Shown here piece after piece: positions 32,574 to 41,671 of a DNA stretch of 64,000 bases (the stretch's first letter is position 1; every line of letters starts with the position of its first letter). A model generated the notes under the pieces. That model saw only the letters and a program-made list of their open reading frames with translations. It was not told the DNA's origin and searched no databases. The stretch covers positions 1-64,000 of the forward strand of contig DHVT01000025.1 in assembly GCA_002412775.1 (NCBI GenBank), in the 5' to 3' direction. The DNA comes from Firmicutes bacterium UBA5201. GTDB lineage: Bacteria > Bacillota > Clostridia > Peptostreptococcales > Acidaminobacteraceae. The translations under genes and the position numbers were made by a program.

Positions 32574-34169
32574 TTGGGTGAAATCCTTTTACAGCTTAAG
32601 GGCATCTCAAAGCATTATGGTGAAAACCAAGTTCTTAATGATGTGAGTTTTGAAGTGGAAAAGGGTCAGATTGTGTCCTTGCTCGGAGAAAATGGTGCAG
32701 GGAAGTCCACTTTGATGAACATATTGTTTGGTATGCCTGTCATTCATTCCACTGGAGGATTCAGTGGTGAAATTTTTCTCGAGGGAGAACGTGTGGACAT
32801 CTCGTCACCGGTCAAGGCGATGGAACTTGGAATCGGTATGGTGCATCAGGAATTCATGTTGATTCCAGGATACTCGGTGGCGGAAAATATCAAATTGAAC
32901 AGGGAAGTCTTAAAAGATAATATCGTCAGTAGGGTTCTAGGTAAAGATTACAAGACCCTCGACATCAAAAAAATGAACTCCGATGCAAGGATCGCCCTCG
33001 ACAAACTTGAAGTGGGGATTGAAGAGTATACAAAAGTGGAAGGCCTACCGGTCGGTTATATGCAGTTCATTGAAATTGCCAGAGAAATCGACAAAAAGAA
33101 TGTGCGCCTACTTGTTTTTGATGAACCGACAGCCGTGCTTACCGAAAGCGAAGCTGAAAATCTCATTAAAGCAATGCGCATCATCACAGAGTCTGGCATA
33201 TCCATAATTTTTATAACACACAGGCTGGATGAGGTCATATCCTGTACTGAACAAGTGACCATACTCAGGGACGGAGCACTTGTCGCCAATAAAAAAACAT
33301 CGGAAACCAATATTGTGGAACTTGCAGAGCTTATGGTGGGAAGAAAAATTGAGTCTCTGAAAAACAGTGAAGAAAATAGGGCGATAGAGATGAATGATGT
33401 CATCTTGTCCATGAAAAATTATAAAGTAGGGATGCCAGGCGAACTTGTCAAAGGCATCGATTTGAATGTTCATAGGGGAGAAATCCTTGGAATAGGAGGA
33501 CTTGCCGGGCAGGGTAAAATCGGTATCGCCAATGGCATCATGGGATTATATCCAGCTTCGGGTGAAGTGTTGTTCAATGGTGAGATACTCAACTTGAACA
33601 AGCCCATCGAGTCATTGAAGCGAAAACTCGCATTTGTCTCCGAAGACAGAAAAGGGGTTGGTTTGCTACTGGATGAGGGGATTGACATCAATATCACGGT
33701 AACATCCATTCAGGTCAACAATCGATTTCTCAAGAAGTATGGATTCTTCTCACAACTTGATCTTGGAACCATCAGAAATTATGCGGGTGACATGATCAAA
33801 ATGTTTGACATCAGGTGCACAGGTCCGGATCAAAAAACGAGAAGACTGAGTGGGGGCAACCAGCAAAAGGTGTGTCTCGCAAGGGCGATCACTCTTGAAC
33901 CAGAGATCCTGCTCGTTTCGGAACCGACAAGAGGTATAGATATTGGGGCAAAAAAATTGGTGCTGGATGCATTGATCGATTTGAACCGCAATAAAAACAT
34001 GACAATCATTATGACTTCCAGCGAATTGGGTGAACTCAGATCCATTTGTGACCGTGTTGCCATCGTTTCTGAAGGAAAACTCGCCGGTATTTTAAAGCCA
34101 AATGATTCTGATGCGAAATACGGGCTGATGATGTCTGGTAAAACAGATATTCCCAAGGAGGTCATGTAA
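32574..34169 (+). CDS. ABC transporter ATP-binding protein, RbsA-type double ATPase
   Basis: This is a duplicated ATPase of about 531 residues. The N-terminal domain has Walker A GENGAGKST and Walker B VFDEPTAVLT. The C-terminal domain has a degenerate Walker A (GLAGQGKIG) and an intact signature LSGGNQQKVCLAR with VSEPTRGIDIG, the usual asymmetry of sugar and nucleoside importers. I place the start at the TTG 32574 because AGGGGTG lies six bases upstream; an earlier in-frame TTG lies inside the terminator hairpin. It overlaps the first permease by one base. Confidence 0.9.
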   Translation: MGEILLQLKGISKHYGENQVLNDVSFEVEKGQIVSLLGENGAGKSTLMNILFGMPVIHSTGGFSGEIFLEGERVDISSPVKAMELGIGMVHQEFMLIPGYSVAENIKLNREVLKDNIVSRVLGKDYKTLDIKKMNSDARIALDKLEVGIEEYTKVEGLPVGYMQFIEIAREIDKKNVRLLVFDEPTAVLTESEAENLIKAMRIITESGISIIFITHRLDEVISCTEQVTILRDGALVANKKTSETNIVELAELMVGRKIESLKNSEENRAIEMNDVILSMKNYKVGMPGELVKGIDLNVHRGEILGIGGLAGQGKIGIANGIMGLYPASGEVLFNGEILNLNKPIESLKRKLAFVSEDRKGVGLLLDEGIDINITVTSIQVNNRFLKKYGFFSQLDLGTIRNYAGDMIKMFDIRCTGPDQKTRRLSGGNQQKVCLARAITLEPEILLVSEPTRGIDIGAKKLVLDALIDLNRNKNMTIIMTSSELGELRSICDRVAIVSEGKLAGILKPNDSDAKYGLMMSGKTDIPKEVM

Positions 34170-35209
34170 TGGCGGAGAAACTGAAATCAACTCTTAAAAA
34201 TATTGGAATTCCAAGATTTGTCATAGTGACGATGCTGATAGTGATTTACATTGCCGCTTACTTTCTTAAACTGAATGTGCCTAGACTTCTTTCAGACAAC
34301 CTGGTCAGGATGGGGATGAATGGCATTATGGTACTTGCCATGGTTCCGGGTATACTATCCGGTACAGGTCTCAACTTTGGTTTGCCACTCGGAATAATAT
34401 GTGGAATAATCGGGGGCTTGATCAGTATTGAACTCCAGATGACCGGAATTATAGGTCTTTTGGTTGCGATGCTCTGTTCGATTCCGATTGCGATCATTGC
34501 GGGTTATTTTTATGGAAAACTATTGAATCGGGTCAAAGGCTCTGAAATGATGGTTGGTACATATGTTGGCTTTTCCATTGTTTCATTGATGTGCATTGGA
34601 TGGCTTGTAATGCCTTTCAAATCGGATGCGATCCGTTGGCCGATTGGTAAAGGCCTCAGAACCACAATAGCCTTGACCGATTTTTATGACAAGGTGCTCA
34701 ACAACTTTATGCAGTTCACCATTTTTGGTGTAACGGTTCCAACAGGACTATTACTTTTCTTCTTTATGATGTGTCTGTTCCTGTTTTTGTTCCTCAGAAC
34801 CAAAACGGGATTGGCAATCAGAGCTACCGGAAGCAGCAACAAGTTTTCCAAGGCGTCCGGCATTGACGTGGACAAGAGTAGAATAATCGCAACAGTCTTA
34901 TCTACGGCACTCGGTGCTGTCGGTATATTGGTTTATGCTCAAAGTTACGGTTTTTTCCAGCTTTACACGGCACCACTCATGATGGGATTTGCTGCGGTTG
35001 CTGCGATTTTACTCGGGGGCGCTTCCGCCCATAATGCGAAAATAGCCCATGTCATACTGGGGGTTTTCGTGTTCCAGGGGCTGCTGCTTGTGGCACTTCC
35101 AGTTGCAAACGTGATTTTTCCTCAAGGCAACCTTTCCGAGGTCATGCGTGTAATCGTTCAATATGGCATCATTTTGTATGCGCTCACTAAAGCGGGAGGT
35201 GGACAATAA
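34169..35209 (+). CDS. ABC transporter permease, BPD_transp_2 type (first)
   Basis: This is a 346-residue permease with about eight to ten helices of the ribose/nucleoside importer type. The segment GTGLNFGLPLGIICG near residues 63-77 and the LAIRATGSSNKFSKASGIDVDKSRI loop (about 212-236), which contacts the ATPase, are typical. The ATG overlaps the ATPase stop (TAATG). It is paired with the next permease as a heterodimer. Confidence 0.9.
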   Translation: MAEKLKSTLKNIGIPRFVIVTMLIVIYIAAYFLKLNVPRLLSDNLVRMGMNGIMVLAMVPGILSGTGLNFGLPLGIICGIIGGLISIELQMTGIIGLLVAMLCSIPIAIIAGYFYGKLLNRVKGSEMMVGTYVGFSIVSLMCIGWLVMPFKSDAIRWPIGKGLRTTIALTDFYDKVLNNFMQFTIFGVTVPTGLLLFFFMMCLFLFLFLRTKTGLAIRATGSSNKFSKASGIDVDKSRIIATVLSTALGAVGILVYAQSYGFFQLYTAPLMMGFAAVAAILLGGASAHNAKIAHVILGVFVFQGLLLVALPVANVIFPQGNLSEVMRVIVQYGIILYALTKAGGGQ

Positions 35210-36465
35210 TGAGTCAAAAAATAAAAAATCTGTTGGTCAAAAATGTCGTGACCATTGTCTTTGTTCTCCTATGTATATTCGGTATTATCGCTTCGGAGCA
35301 ACCACTTCCATTCATCGTGAAAGAATTGATCACCAGAATCGGTAGAAACTCATTTTTGGTGCTTTCGCTGATCATTCCGGTAATAGCCGGTATGGGTCTC
35401 AACTTCGGAATCACAATTGGTGCCATGGCTGCCCAAATCGTCATGATTTTCGCAATCAGTTACGGAGCTACAGGATTTAGTGGGATTATCCTTTGTATCA
35501 TACTTTCCACACCTCTTGCCGCTCTGTTTGGTTACATTACGGGTAGAGTGCTCAACAAAACGATAGGACAGGAAATGATCACTTCAATGATTATGGGATT
35601 CTTCGCCAATGGTCTGTACCAGTTGTTATTTTTGTTCCTTGTAGGTACTATGTTGCCGATCGGTAATGAGAATTTCTTGATACCAGGCGGCGTGGGAATT
35701 GTCAATACCATAGACCTGAAGGACAATGTGATGTACGCTGTTGATAGTGTATGGACAATCAAGTTGCCCTATTTTCTAGGAATATTTGGTTTCTTGGGTG
35801 CGCTCGGTACGGGTTATATGGTCAATAAGTACAAAAAATCCGAAAACAGGATTTTGAGAAGTCGACTCTACTTCTATTTGGGATTGTGTCTCTCCACAAT
35901 AGTGTTTGCAGTTGTGATTCAAAGTACGGTCAATCTTTATAAAATCTTTGAAATACCGTTGGTCACATTTGCATTCATCGCTATTATTGGCGCTTTCAAT
36001 ATTTTGATTTTCAAAACGAAAATGGGCCACGATTTTAGAACCGTAGGCCAAGATAAGCATATTGCACATGTTTCGGGAATCAATGTGGAAAAACGAAGAA
36101 TTCTTTCCATCATGATTTCAACAATTCTTGCCGCTTGGGGACAGATTATTTTTCTTCAAAATTTGGGAACACTCAACACTTACGGCTCCCATGTTCAAAT
36201 CAGCACTTTTGCGATTGCTGCCCTACTCATTGGTGGTGCGTCAGTTTCCAAAGCGACTGTAGGCCAGGCACTTCTCGGTGTGATTTTGTTCCACACTTTG
36301 TTCATTGTATCGCCAATGGCTGGAAAGAATCTTTTCGGCAATGCGCAAGTGGGTGAATATTTTAGGACATTCATAGCATACGGCGTCATCGGATTGTCAC
36401 TGGGATTGCACGCCTGGAAGACATTCAAGGCACAGCAGCAGAAAGATAAAGTGGATATCATTTAA
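35209..36465 (+). CDS. ABC transporter permease, BPD_transp_2 type (second)
   Basis: This is a 418-residue permease homologous to the one upstream (GMGLNFGITIGAMAAQ near residue 63; GHDFRTVGQDKHIAHVSGINVEKRR as the ATPase-contact loop), with an insertion in the central region that makes it longer. The start overlaps the previous stop (TAATG). It ends the DUF3798 transporter operon before a strong terminator. Confidence 0.9.
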   Translation: MSQKIKNLLVKNVVTIVFVLLCIFGIIASEQPLPFIVKELITRIGRNSFLVLSLIIPVIAGMGLNFGITIGAMAAQIVMIFAISYGATGFSGIILCIILSTPLAALFGYITGRVLNKTIGQEMITSMIMGFFANGLYQLLFLFLVGTMLPIGNENFLIPGGVGIVNTIDLKDNVMYAVDSVWTIKLPYFLGIFGFLGALGTGYMVNKYKKSENRILRSRLYFYLGLCLSTIVFAVVIQSTVNLYKIFEIPLVTFAFIAIIGAFNILIFKTKMGHDFRTVGQDKHIAHVSGINVEKRRILSIMISTILAAWGQIIFLQNLGTLNTYGSHVQISTFAIAALLIGGASVSKATVGQALLGVILFHTLFIVSPMAGKNLFGNAQVGEYFRTFIAYGVIGLSLGLHAWKTFKAQQQKDKVDII

Positions 36466-36472
36466 TAATTGC

Positions 36473-36515
36473 AAAGAAGTCAATCTGAATCTCATTTCAG
36501 GCTGACTTCTTTTTA
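36473..36515 (+). terminator. Rho-independent terminator of the DUF3798 transporter operon
   Basis: A 17-base arm (36473-36489) pairs with 36496-36512 with two internal mismatches, followed by a T tract. Confidence 0.88.
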
Positions 36516-36525
36516 ATGCCTAGAA

Positions 36526-36555
36526 TTGTTATTCTTGGCGCTAATCGGGTAAAAT
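36526..36555 (+). promoter_or_regulatory. Probable promoter of the GGDEF-EAL gene
   Basis: TTGTTA (36526-36531), 18 bases, TAAAAT (36550-36555). Moderate match, 33 bases before the start codon. Confidence 0.45.
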
Positions 36556-36588
36556 CAATAAAAATGACTGAACAGGTGGAGACTACTT

Positions 36589-39105
36589 ATGAAATTCAAA
36601 ACGATGAGAAGCAAATTAATAGTTGGAATCCTTGTCGCGAGCATGATTCCCTATATTTTAGGAGGCATTTATCTTTGGAATAATGTCAAGACTTGGATTG
36701 TCAAGAATCACGAAGCCAACGCCCATGTTTTGGTGGAACAAATCGGTGAATTCGTGGACCACGGACTTGTGGATGACATGGAAAGTATAGTGGAGATGAT
36801 TTCAAAAGATCAACGCATCCATTTGGCAAGTGAATCTATAGCCAACTATCAGAATTTCACTCCTGGATCGGAACTCCCAAACAGATCTCCGGAAGAGATG
36901 ATCGTACAGGATTACTTTAGGAGCATTTTGGAAAGCCATCATAACGTCAATTTCATTTTTTTTGCCACTGTCGACGGTGGTTATATGGAATATCCGCGAT
37001 TCATGCCGGATCAGGCATATGATCCTTTGACCAGAAATTGGTATTTGGAGACTTTTACAACAGATGAAATGGTACTTTCCAATCCTTACAAGACCCAAAT
37101 CACTGATGAAATGGTCATGAGTTTTACAAAAAAAATCCGAAAAGAGGATCAAACCATAGGAATTGTGGGCCTTTCGGTGAAAATAGATTCTGTAATCCAT
37201 AATCTGAATGAGATCAAACTCGGAAATGAAGGTTATATCATGGTGTTGAACCACAATGATCAATTCATTGTATCACCAAGGAATGAGGAGTGGCTTTATA
37301 AAACGCCCTCTGACATCGGGCTATCTCTTCTCCTGGACCTTAAAGATGAGAAAGTTCAGAGCATGAGGGGTGTTCTCTCGGAAGAAGAGAAGATTTTACA
37401 TGTGTATACTTCTTCGTCCAGTGGCTGGAAGGTGGCATCAGTCATCGCAATGAAAGATCTCCTCGCTGAATCAAGCAGTCTGTTTGGCATATTGATTTTC
37501 ATTTACAGCATCATGTTGCTCGGAATATATATTTTGATTTTTTACATCACGAAACGGATCATGAATCCGATCAAAGACATTACAGAAGCGCTGGATCAAG
37601 TGGGAAAATTCGATTATTCGGATGGAATAAACCGAAAAATGATGAACCTCGGCTATAGAAATGATGAAATAGGAGTCATTGCCTCTTCTCTTATTGATAT
37701 GCAACTTGAGATTGAACTGTATATGGAAAGACTTCAGGCCACCAACAGGGAAGTCTTTGAGAAAAACCAAATGCTGACTTCATCTGAAGAGGAACTGAGA
37801 GCACAGCTGGAAGAAATTGAACTTCAAAGAAATCACATCAATCACCTTGCGTTTCATGATCCTTTGACAGAACTCCCCAACAGGCGAAAGTTTGCCGAGA
37901 AACTTGAAATGGCGCTCATCAGTGATCAAAAGGGTGCTGTCATCATGCTCGATCTCGACAATTTTAAAAGCATCAATGACACATTGGGTCATGTTTTTGG
38001 GGATCAGTTGCTGAAGGCTGTTTCTGGAAGATTGGAGATGATTGTCAACGATCATACGTTCATCTCAAGATTTGGTGGGGATGAGTTCTTGATCTTGATG
38101 GTCAACGACGACCTTGAAAAGACCATAGTGCCTTTTATTCATATGCTTCAGCATCTATTTGATGAACCGTTTGAGATCGAACTGCATGCCATTGAGATCC
38201 ATTTCAGCATCGGAATAGCGTTGTTTCCCAAAGACAGCGTACAAATTGACGAGCTGATCATGTATTCGGATCTCGCGCTTTATTCTGTCAAAAATCATGG
38301 TAAGAACAGTTATGGTTTTTATGATGACTCCATGATGAATCAAGTCAAAGTCCGCATTGATATTGAAAATGAATTGAAAGATGCGCTCGATAAAGAGGCA
38401 TTCAGATTGGTGTATCAACCCCAATACAATCTCAGCACCAACAGGATTGTATGTTTTGAAGCCTTGCTTCGTTTGAACTCGGGATTGTATGGACCAAATG
38501 AGTTTATTCCTGTGGCTGAGGAAAACGGGCTGATTATCCCGATCGGTAGGCTTGTAGTCAAACTTGTTGTGGAGCAAATATCCAAATGGCGCGAATCAGG
38601 CCACAAAGTTTTACCGGTTGCCATAAATTTTTCAGCCGCTCAATTGCACGATTCAGGTTTTTTGGAATTTTTGGAGGAGACGTTGAGTTCAAATGATGTA
38701 AGTTCAGATCTCATTGAAATTGAAATCACGGAAAGTCTTTTTATTGAAAATGAGGACATAACCCATGCGTTCATAAAAAATATCAAGAGAATTGGAATCA
38801 AGATCGCAATCGATGACTTTGGCACTGGGTACTCATCACTCAGTTATCTGACATATTTGCCTATCGACAAGATCAAACTGGATCGGACACTCAGCGATAA
38901 ATTTTTGACATTTGAGCACCAGAGCGTGATTGAGAACATCATCTCATTGTCGCACAGCTTGGGGCTCGTCGTTGTCGCAGAGGGAATCGAGGAGAAGCAT
39001 CATTATGAGATTCTAAAAGCATATAAATGTGATAGCATACAAGGGTACTATTTCAGTAAACCGCTTGAAAAGGATGATATCAATTGGAATGAGAATCATT
39101 ATTAA
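36589..39105 (+). CDS. dCache-HAMP-GGDEF-EAL cyclic-di-GMP protein
   Basis: This is an 838-residue membrane signalling protein. Helix one is at about residues 12-30, an extracellular double-Cache-type sensor spans about 35-290, helix two about 298-325, and HAMP plus a short coiled coil follow. The GGDEF domain has intact RFGGDEF (motif at about 496-500). No RxxD inhibitory site is seen. The EAL domain has EALLR (624-628), DDFGTGYSS (from about 742) and KLDRTL. Both domains keep the catalytic signatures, so either synthesis or breakdown of c-di-GMP is possible. It may set the level read by the riboswitches at 42.2-42.5 kb. Confidence 0.93.
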   Translation: MKFKTMRSKLIVGILVASMIPYILGGIYLWNNVKTWIVKNHEANAHVLVEQIGEFVDHGLVDDMESIVEMISKDQRIHLASESIANYQNFTPGSELPNRSPEEMIVQDYFRSILESHHNVNFIFFATVDGGYMEYPRFMPDQAYDPLTRNWYLETFTTDEMVLSNPYKTQITDEMVMSFTKKIRKEDQTIGIVGLSVKIDSVIHNLNEIKLGNEGYIMVLNHNDQFIVSPRNEEWLYKTPSDIGLSLLLDLKDEKVQSMRGVLSEEEKILHVYTSSSSGWKVASVIAMKDLLAESSSLFGILIFIYSIMLLGIYILIFYITKRIMNPIKDITEALDQVGKFDYSDGINRKMMNLGYRNDEIGVIASSLIDMQLEIELYMERLQATNREVFEKNQMLTSSEEELRAQLEEIELQRNHINHLAFHDPLTELPNRRKFAEKLEMALISDQKGAVIMLDLDNFKSINDTLGHVFGDQLLKAVSGRLEMIVNDHTFISRFGGDEFLILMVNDDLEKTIVPFIHMLQHLFDEPFEIELHAIEIHFSIGIALFPKDSVQIDELIMYSDLALYSVKNHGKNSYGFYDDSMMNQVKVRIDIENELKDALDKEAFRLVYQPQYNLSTNRIVCFEALLRLNSGLYGPNEFIPVAEENGLIIPIGRLVVKLVVEQISKWRESGHKVLPVAINFSAAQLHDSGFLEFLEETLSSNDVSSDLIEIEITESLFIENEDITHAFIKNIKRIGIKIAIDDFGTGYSSLSYLTYLPIDKIKLDRTLSDKFLTFEHQSVIENIISLSHSLGLVVVAEGIEEKHHYEILKAYKCDSIQGYYFSKPLEKDDINWNENHY

Positions 39106-39132
39106 AAAAATGTTAATATTTTGACTTTGCCA

Positions 39133-39167
39133 TTGACTCCCGCTGTCGAGTATGATAATCTTTATCA
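39133..39167 (+). promoter_or_regulatory. feoA promoter with Fur box
   Basis: TGATAATCTTTATCA at 39153-39167 matches the 7-1-7 Fur consensus at 13 of 14 positions. TTGACT at 39133-39138 with 17 bases to TAATCT is the likely promoter, so Fur would cover the -10. Confidence 0.78.
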
Positions 39168-39217
39168 ATAAGAGAACGTGTCGTTATGAGAACATATTTT
39201 TGACAAGAGGTGATCAA

Positions 39218-39436
39218 ATGGTGCTCGCAAAAGCAAAAATCGGGTTCAAAGGCAGTATATTAAAAGTTGAAGGAAAAGAAAAAATCAAGAAATTTCTATT
39301 TAGCTTGGGCTGTTTTGAGGGAGAAGAAATCACATTGATTTCCATATTGGCTGGCAATTATGTCATCAATGTGAAAGATAGTCGATATGCGCTTGATGAG
39401 ACCATGGCGAAAAACATCATCTTGGCGGAACAATAA
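39218..39436 (+). CDS. feoA: Ferrous iron transport protein A
   Basis: This is a 72-residue FeoA of SH3-like fold, a cytoplasmic partner of FeoB. The pattern AKIGFKGSILKVEG, LGCFEGEEITLIS, NYVINVKDSRYALDETMAKNI follows the family. The ATG is chosen for AAGAGGTGA upstream; an in-frame extension of 22 codons overlaps the Fur box. A terminator separates it from feoB, which has its own Fur box. Confidence 0.9.
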   Translation: MVLAKAKIGFKGSILKVEGKEKIKKFLFSLGCFEGEEITLISILAGNYVINVKDSRYALDETMAKNIILAEQ

Positions 39437-39444
39437 AATAAAAC

Positions 39445-39475
39445 TAAAATGTCGTTTATGACGACATTTTTTTCG
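39445..39475 (+). terminator. Rho-independent terminator after feoA
   Basis: AAATGTCGT (39447-39455) pairs with ACGACATTT (39461-39469) around TTATG, followed by further T residues. Confidence 0.85.
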
Positions 39476-39490
39476 GTCTTATCACGAGAA

Positions 39491-39505
39491 TGATTATCAT
39501 TAGCA
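39491..39505 (+). promoter_or_regulatory. Fur box upstream of feoB
   Basis: TGATTATCATTAGCA matches the 7-1-7 Fur consensus at 12 of 14 positions and overlaps a perfect AATGAT/ATCATT inverted repeat (39489-39501). It lies 17 bases before the feoB start, so transcripts starting here would be short-leadered. Confidence 0.7.
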
Positions 39506-39522
39506 TACTTTAGGGGGTAAAA

Positions 39523-41478
39523 ATGAAAATTGCATTAGCCGGCAATCCCAATTCCGGAAAAACGACTTTATTCAACGCCATAACAGGAAAGACCGAATAT
39601 GTAGGCAACTGGGCGGGTGTTACAGTAGAAAAGAAAGAAGCCGATCTTAAGAAAAAATACAATGTAGGGAAAGAAATTCTAAGTGTTGTCGATTTGCCGG
39701 GTGCCTATTCCATAGCGCCATTTACTGGAGAAGAGGCAATTACACGTGACTTCATATTGGATGAATCACCGGACGTGATCATTAATATAGTGGATGGTGC
39801 GAATCTCAGCAGAAGCCTTTTTTTCACAACACAATTGCTGGAAATAGGAGTTCCTGTTGTCATAGCCCTCAACAAGGGTGACATCATCGACAGGCGTGGA
39901 GATAGTGTTGACATCGCATCACTTTCAAGACAATTGGGTTGTCCCGTCATATCAACGACAGCAGTCTCCGAGAAGGGTTTGATTGAGCTTATCAAAACCG
40001 CTGTGGCAACAGGCAAGGCGCATTTAAATCCCGCATTTGAAAAAACTCAAGATTCCACCACAGATACCGAGAGACAAAAAGTTGTGGATTTGATTGTTAA
40101 AAATTCGGTAATCAAAACAAGAGATACTTCAAAAGTCAACCTCTCAGATCGAATTGACCGAATTGTCGCGCACAAAATTTGGGGACTGCCAATATTCTTT
40201 ATGATCATGTGGGCTGTGTATGCCTTATCAATCGAGGGCATCGGAGGGACATTATCTGAGTATTTCAATGAAACACTGTTTGGTGAAATCATTCCGAATG
40301 CAGTAAGCGCATTCTTCGAACGGATCGATGTGAATCCGGTTCTTCAATCGCTGATTGTCGATGGAGCTCTAGGTGGTGTTGGAGCGGTCATCGGTTTTCT
40401 TCCATTGATCATGGTCTTGTTTTTTCTGCTGGCATTGCTTGAGGACAGTGGTTACATGTCTAGAGTTGCGGTATTGATGGATCGATATTTCAAAAAAATC
40501 GGTCTTTCCGGAAAATCCATCATCCCTATGATTGTTGGTTCCGGATGCTCAATACCTGGCGTCATGGCCACCCGTACAATTGAAGATGTGAATGAAAGAA
40601 GAATGACAACCATATTGACGCCATTTGTGCCATGTGGTGCAAAACTTCCTATTATAGCACTCTTCTCGGTTGTATTTTTCCCTGAAGCGAGTTGGGTCGG
40701 ACCAAGCGTTTATATTTTGGCGATAGCTGTCATTATCGTCAGCGGGAAATTACTCAAAAGACTTTTTATATGGGATAGTACGTCCCACTTTATTTTGGAA
40801 CTTCCTGAATATAAAATTCCTAGTTTAAAACATGCATTTATTCAAATGATAGACAAAGCGAAAGGTTTTGTCTACAAGGCGACCACCATCATACTTGTAA
40901 TGAACACTTTAGTATGGTTCATGCAAGCTTATTCATGGAATTTGCAGGCTGTTGAAGATCAGAGCCTAAGTATTCTGGCATCAGTCGGAGCGGGGATCGC
41001 GCCATTCTTGATTCCTCTTGGATTTGTCGGTTGGCAACTTGGAGCGGCGGCAATCACTGGTTTTGTGGCTAAAGAGAATGTTGTGGCGACATTTGCGATA
41101 CTTCTCGTTGTAGCTTCAGAAGATGCTCTACACATGCCAGGGGGCGCACTGACCCAATTTTTCACACCGGTGACGGCTTATGCTTATCTGGCGTTCAACT
41201 TGTTCACACCGCCTTGTTTTGCGGCCATAGGAGCCATGAACAGCGAAATGGGTTCCGGAAAATGGCTGTTGAGAGGGGTTGGATTTCAACTCGGAGTCGG
41301 TTTCACTATAGCGATGCTGATTTCACAGATAGGAACTTTGGTGTTCTATGGAGAGACAGCAGCCGGTTTTGTCCCTTCAATAGTGATTACAATTCTGCTG
41401 AGTGCTTTTCTCGTTTACTCCATCAGAAAAGCGGATGTCAAACGACAGATTCTGGAACTGGCTGAAGAGGAGATATAA
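39523..41478 (+). CDS. feoB: Ferrous iron transport protein B
   Basis: This is a 651-residue Fe(II) transporter. The N-terminal G domain has GNPNSGKTT (G1), GVTVE (G2), DLPGAYS (G3) and NKGD (G4). The membrane domain has the two gate motifs GSGCSIPGVMATR (about residues 343-355) and PFVPCGAKLPI (about 368-378). Length is normal. The ATG follows TAGGGGG. The Cys-rich partner gene starts three bases after the stop. Confidence 0.96.
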   Translation: MKIALAGNPNSGKTTLFNAITGKTEYVGNWAGVTVEKKEADLKKKYNVGKEILSVVDLPGAYSIAPFTGEEAITRDFILDESPDVIINIVDGANLSRSLFFTTQLLEIGVPVVIALNKGDIIDRRGDSVDIASLSRQLGCPVISTTAVSEKGLIELIKTAVATGKAHLNPAFEKTQDSTTDTERQKVVDLIVKNSVIKTRDTSKVNLSDRIDRIVAHKIWGLPIFFMIMWAVYALSIEGIGGTLSEYFNETLFGEIIPNAVSAFFERIDVNPVLQSLIVDGALGGVGAVIGFLPLIMVLFFLLALLEDSGYMSRVAVLMDRYFKKIGLSGKSIIPMIVGSGCSIPGVMATRTIEDVNERRMTTILTPFVPCGAKLPIIALFSVVFFPEASWVGPSVYILAIAVIIVSGKLLKRLFIWDSTSHFILELPEYKIPSLKHAFIQMIDKAKGFVYKATTIILVMNTLVWFMQAYSWNLQAVEDQSLSILASVGAGIAPFLIPLGFVGWQLGAAAITGFVAKENVVATFAILLVVASEDALHMPGGALTQFFTPVTAYAYLAFNLFTPPCFAAIGAMNSEMGSGKWLLRGVGFQLGVGFTIAMLISQIGTLVFYGETAAGFVPSIVITILLSAFLVYSIRKADVKRQILELAEEEI

Positions 41479-41481
41479 ACC

Positions 41482-41634
41482 ATGGGAACATTTGTAGTAG
41501 GCACCATTTTTGCGGCAATTCTTTTCTTTGCGGCAAAAAAAGGATTATCGGATTTAAAAAAAGGCAAGTGCGCCGGCTGTAGCGGTTGTGATTCAAATAA
41601 GACCACAAAAGACACGTGCCAGATCAAATTTTGA
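41482..41634 (+). CDS. FeoB-associated Cys-rich membrane protein
   Basis: This is a 50-residue protein. An N-terminal membrane helix (about residues 4-18) is followed by a lysine-rich linker and a cysteine cluster CAGCSGC at residues 30-36 plus C46. This matches the small FeoB-associated Cys-rich proteins, probably a functional substitute for FeoC. The ATG has GAGGAGA inside the end of feoB. Confidence 0.9.
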   Translation: MGTFVVGTIFAAILFFAAKKGLSDLKKGKCAGCSGCDSNKTTKDTCQIKF

Positions 41635-41640
41635 CATAAA

Positions 41641-41669
41641 AAAAGAGAGCGATTCGTCGCTCTCTTTAA
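41641..41669. terminator. Bidirectional rho-independent terminator
   Basis: AAAGAGAGCGA and TCGCTCTCTTT form an 11-bp stem (41642-41652 with 41657-41667) capped by TTCG. It lies between the convergent feo and YtxH genes. Confidence 0.92.
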
Positions 41670-41671
41670 TA

